In this document: positions 62,344 to 64,000 of the stretch, in pieces | Layout: each line of letters begins with the position of its first letter | Position numbering within the stretch: position 1 is the stretch's first letter | Program-made: the position numbers and the translations under genes | Source: Argentina anserina | Taxonomy: Eukaryota; Streptophyta; Magnoliopsida; Rosales; Rosaceae | Length of the DNA: 64,000 bases | Direction of reading: 5' to 3' | Assembly: GCF_933775445.1 (NCBI RefSeq) | Contig: NC_065876.1 | Coordinates: 11,284,001-11,348,000, forward strand | The notes under the pieces: generated by a model | The model's input: only the letters and a program-made list of their open reading frames with translations | Told to the model about the DNA's origin: nothing | Databases searched by the model: none

Positions 62344-64000
62344 GCAGAGATTTGCTTAACTATAACATCAGCTATTTTCTATGCTTAACAAGAGTAACGA
62401 AGCTTACAAAAGGGTGTGATGAGGGAGTTGGATGCTTGTGAGTTCAATAGAGATGTGATTGCATGATTTGGGTGAGGATTAAGGCAAGGTGGGTGATGGT
62501 TTGGGTATGAGTGATAAGGTATGTTGTCTTACTTGAAGTTACTGAGTTTTCTTTTATGGGTTGGAATGAGATCGGATCCCCCCTTTGAAACAGTAGATAT
62601 CTCTCCTTTTATAATGGAGCTAAAAAAGGAGAGTGAACCTCAAGGACTGATGGTCCTCAATACTTCTCTTCATCTCGTCGTCGAAGAGATGGGTGGTCAA
62701 TAGATATGGGCGGTGATGGAAGGATAGGTCGGCGTTCTCAGATCTAGCTTGGTGTTTAGAGCCCCCTAAATCATGCTCAAGGAGGTTGTCAGAGGTAGAA
62801 GATTGAATGGATTTTGAAGGGTACGAGCGTGATCTTTCCTTCCGAATTCTCTGGTGCGGCCGGAATTGGCCAAGCACCAGTCCCATCAACAAAAAGTTTG
62901 AATGTGTTTGCCGAATAAGGAATGAGCAGTTGAAATAAGTATGGGTGAAGTGATTGGTTTTGGGTAAAAAATGGGTTTTGGGCTCAAACTTAGGCTTTGG
63001 CTTGATTGGGTAGAAAATCACTTCTCTACTAGCCCAATCTCGAATTTAAAGTCATGTAATGAATGAATTTGGTTCTCAAGCCCAAAATTTGTTTACGTAC
63101 TCTATTTCGACGATGGGCCTCACAAGATTCGTTATCTTCCAAACCACGACCCTCGTGTAAGCCCCAAACGTAGCTTGGGTCTACGAGAATTGCATGACGT
63201 GCTCTAATATACGCTTGGCTTGATATTAAACTTGGTGTGACTTTAGAACCGTTGATCCGAGTTTTTTGCATGTTGGGCCTTGGTTTTGAGCTTGTGGAAA
63301 AAGGGGTATCAACATGTTCTAAACCCTCACTTTGCTAAACTATAGATCAAGTTTTTAGGCATACTGCAGTAAAATTTAATTTTAACTTCTTGTGATTAAG
63401 AGTTGATAATTATATTATTGTCACGCCTAAATTAATAGTTGACATGATTTTCTCTTTTATTTTTCATATGGAACGTAATTAGTCCTAAATGTATGTGGTG
63501 TATAGCTGCAGTCCTTGCACGATAGGATATAGACTTTGGCCTCTACCGTTCCACCTTAATTACCTAGAGAGATCAAATACACCCAAGGAACATTGTCCAT
63601 TATTAGTACGTTCCATCATTTTTGTTTTAGGACCTTTGTTTCTGGAATTCTCATCCGTTTGTTATTTAAAACCTAGACATCATATCTTCATATGCAAAGA
63701 TTTCATACTTGCGAACTATACACACGATGATTTATGTGCTTACGAGTTAATTAAAAATTCAAAACAAGTTGAATACCCGGGAAATTTTTTGTTGCGAGAT
63801 AAACCATTCCTCTAAACTGAGGATTTAATCCTCTATAAAAGAATTCAATCTTCTAGCATGAAAACCATATATGGTGATAGCATGGCCGAATAAATTCTTT
63901 GTAATATATGCTCCCAAGTCCCAACTTTGACAAAAAGGCTTGCCTTTTGGTAGAGTACGTGATCGAAAGCTATAATAGCGCGCAGTTAGTAGAGCACCTG
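62344..64000. other. Unassigned sequence to the right edge
   Basis: No gene I can support. A minus-strand frame at 62620-63021 (MIFYPIKPKPKF..) and a plus-strand frame at 63489-63815 have no recognised domain. The last 25 bases (GCGCAGTTAGTAGAGCACC) look slightly like a tRNA D-arm but the window ends there. Confidence 0.4.

Noticed and set aside
62620..63021. 133-residue minus-strand frame
   Set aside because: No recognised domain and lies in repeat-like DNA next to a Gypsy LTR.
63975..64000. Possible tRNA start (GCGCAGTTAGTAGAGCACC)
   Set aside because: Resembles a D-arm but the stem has a mismatch and the window ends before any other arm can be seen.

Overview
This window is nuclear DNA from a flowering plant, a dicot. 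It has split genes with GT-AG introns, nuclear-encoded chloroplast proteins with transit peptides, AT-rich intergenic DNA, many microsatellites and dense nested plant transposons. Gene content and repeat style fit Rosaceae (strawberry/rose type), but that is an inference from familiarity; the sequence does not prove it.

Three genes look intact and recognisable. An HHP4-like heptahelical (PAQR/adiponectin-receptor family) membrane protein lies at 33741-36119 (-). The chloroplast light-harvesting-like protein LIL3 lies at 43330-45086 (+). A mitochondrial NAD-type glutamate dehydrogenase lies at 46868-50264 (-); its nine exons rebuild an uninterrupted 411-residue protein. Two further loci also look largely intact: an ankyrin/PGG membrane protein (20920-22688, +) and a small basic His-rich plant protein of unknown function (53532-54660, +) with a tandem sister copy (51926-52709, +).

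Several gene remnants are present. The 5' part of a chloroplast ClpR4-like gene (3257-3898, -) has a frameshift in its transit peptide. A SpoU/TARBP1-type RNA methyltransferase pseudogene (54970-57780, -) has a nonsense codon, a 32-bp tandem duplication and a 1-nt frameshift. A truncated ankyrin gene (19534-20652, +) and a chimeric ankyrin/PGG pseudogene (31983-32943, +) flank the intact ankyrin gene. A kelch-like remnant lies at 46160-46560 (+).

Layout from left to right: 1-2984 is a decayed PIF/Harbinger transposon. 3257-3898 is the ClpR4 fragment. 4981-6733 is a large inverted repeat (arms about 0.62-0.68 kb, loop about 0.45 kb) able to form a long hairpin RNA. 7167-15286 is a Copia retrotransposon (-) that carries a nested hAT-type MITE and, inside its 5' LTR, a nested LINE. 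15600-33190 is an ancient tandem array of ankyrin/PGG units, broken up by a 475-bp hAT MITE, a 3.3-kb hAT element with two left ends, a LINE tail, Gypsy LTRs and a 1.6-kb solo LTR. 33741-36119 is HHP4. 39865-42551 is one hAT element inside another, both with target-site duplications. 43-50 kb holds LIL3 and GDH. 50.6-51.7 kb holds rearranged Copia LTR pieces. 52-54.7 kb holds the small basic gene pair. 55-57.8 kb holds the TARBP1 pseudogene. 57.8-62.3 kb holds a Gypsy element with a long tandem-repeat-bearing LTR. The last 1.6 kb has nothing I can name.

The intact genes do not form a pathway. They are unrelated housekeeping, chloroplast, mitochondrial and membrane-signalling genes, as is normal in a plant genome. 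The most unusual structures are the long hairpin locus at 5-6.7 kb and the very readable nesting of transposons with intact target-site duplications. I saw no clearly new defence or enzymatic system.
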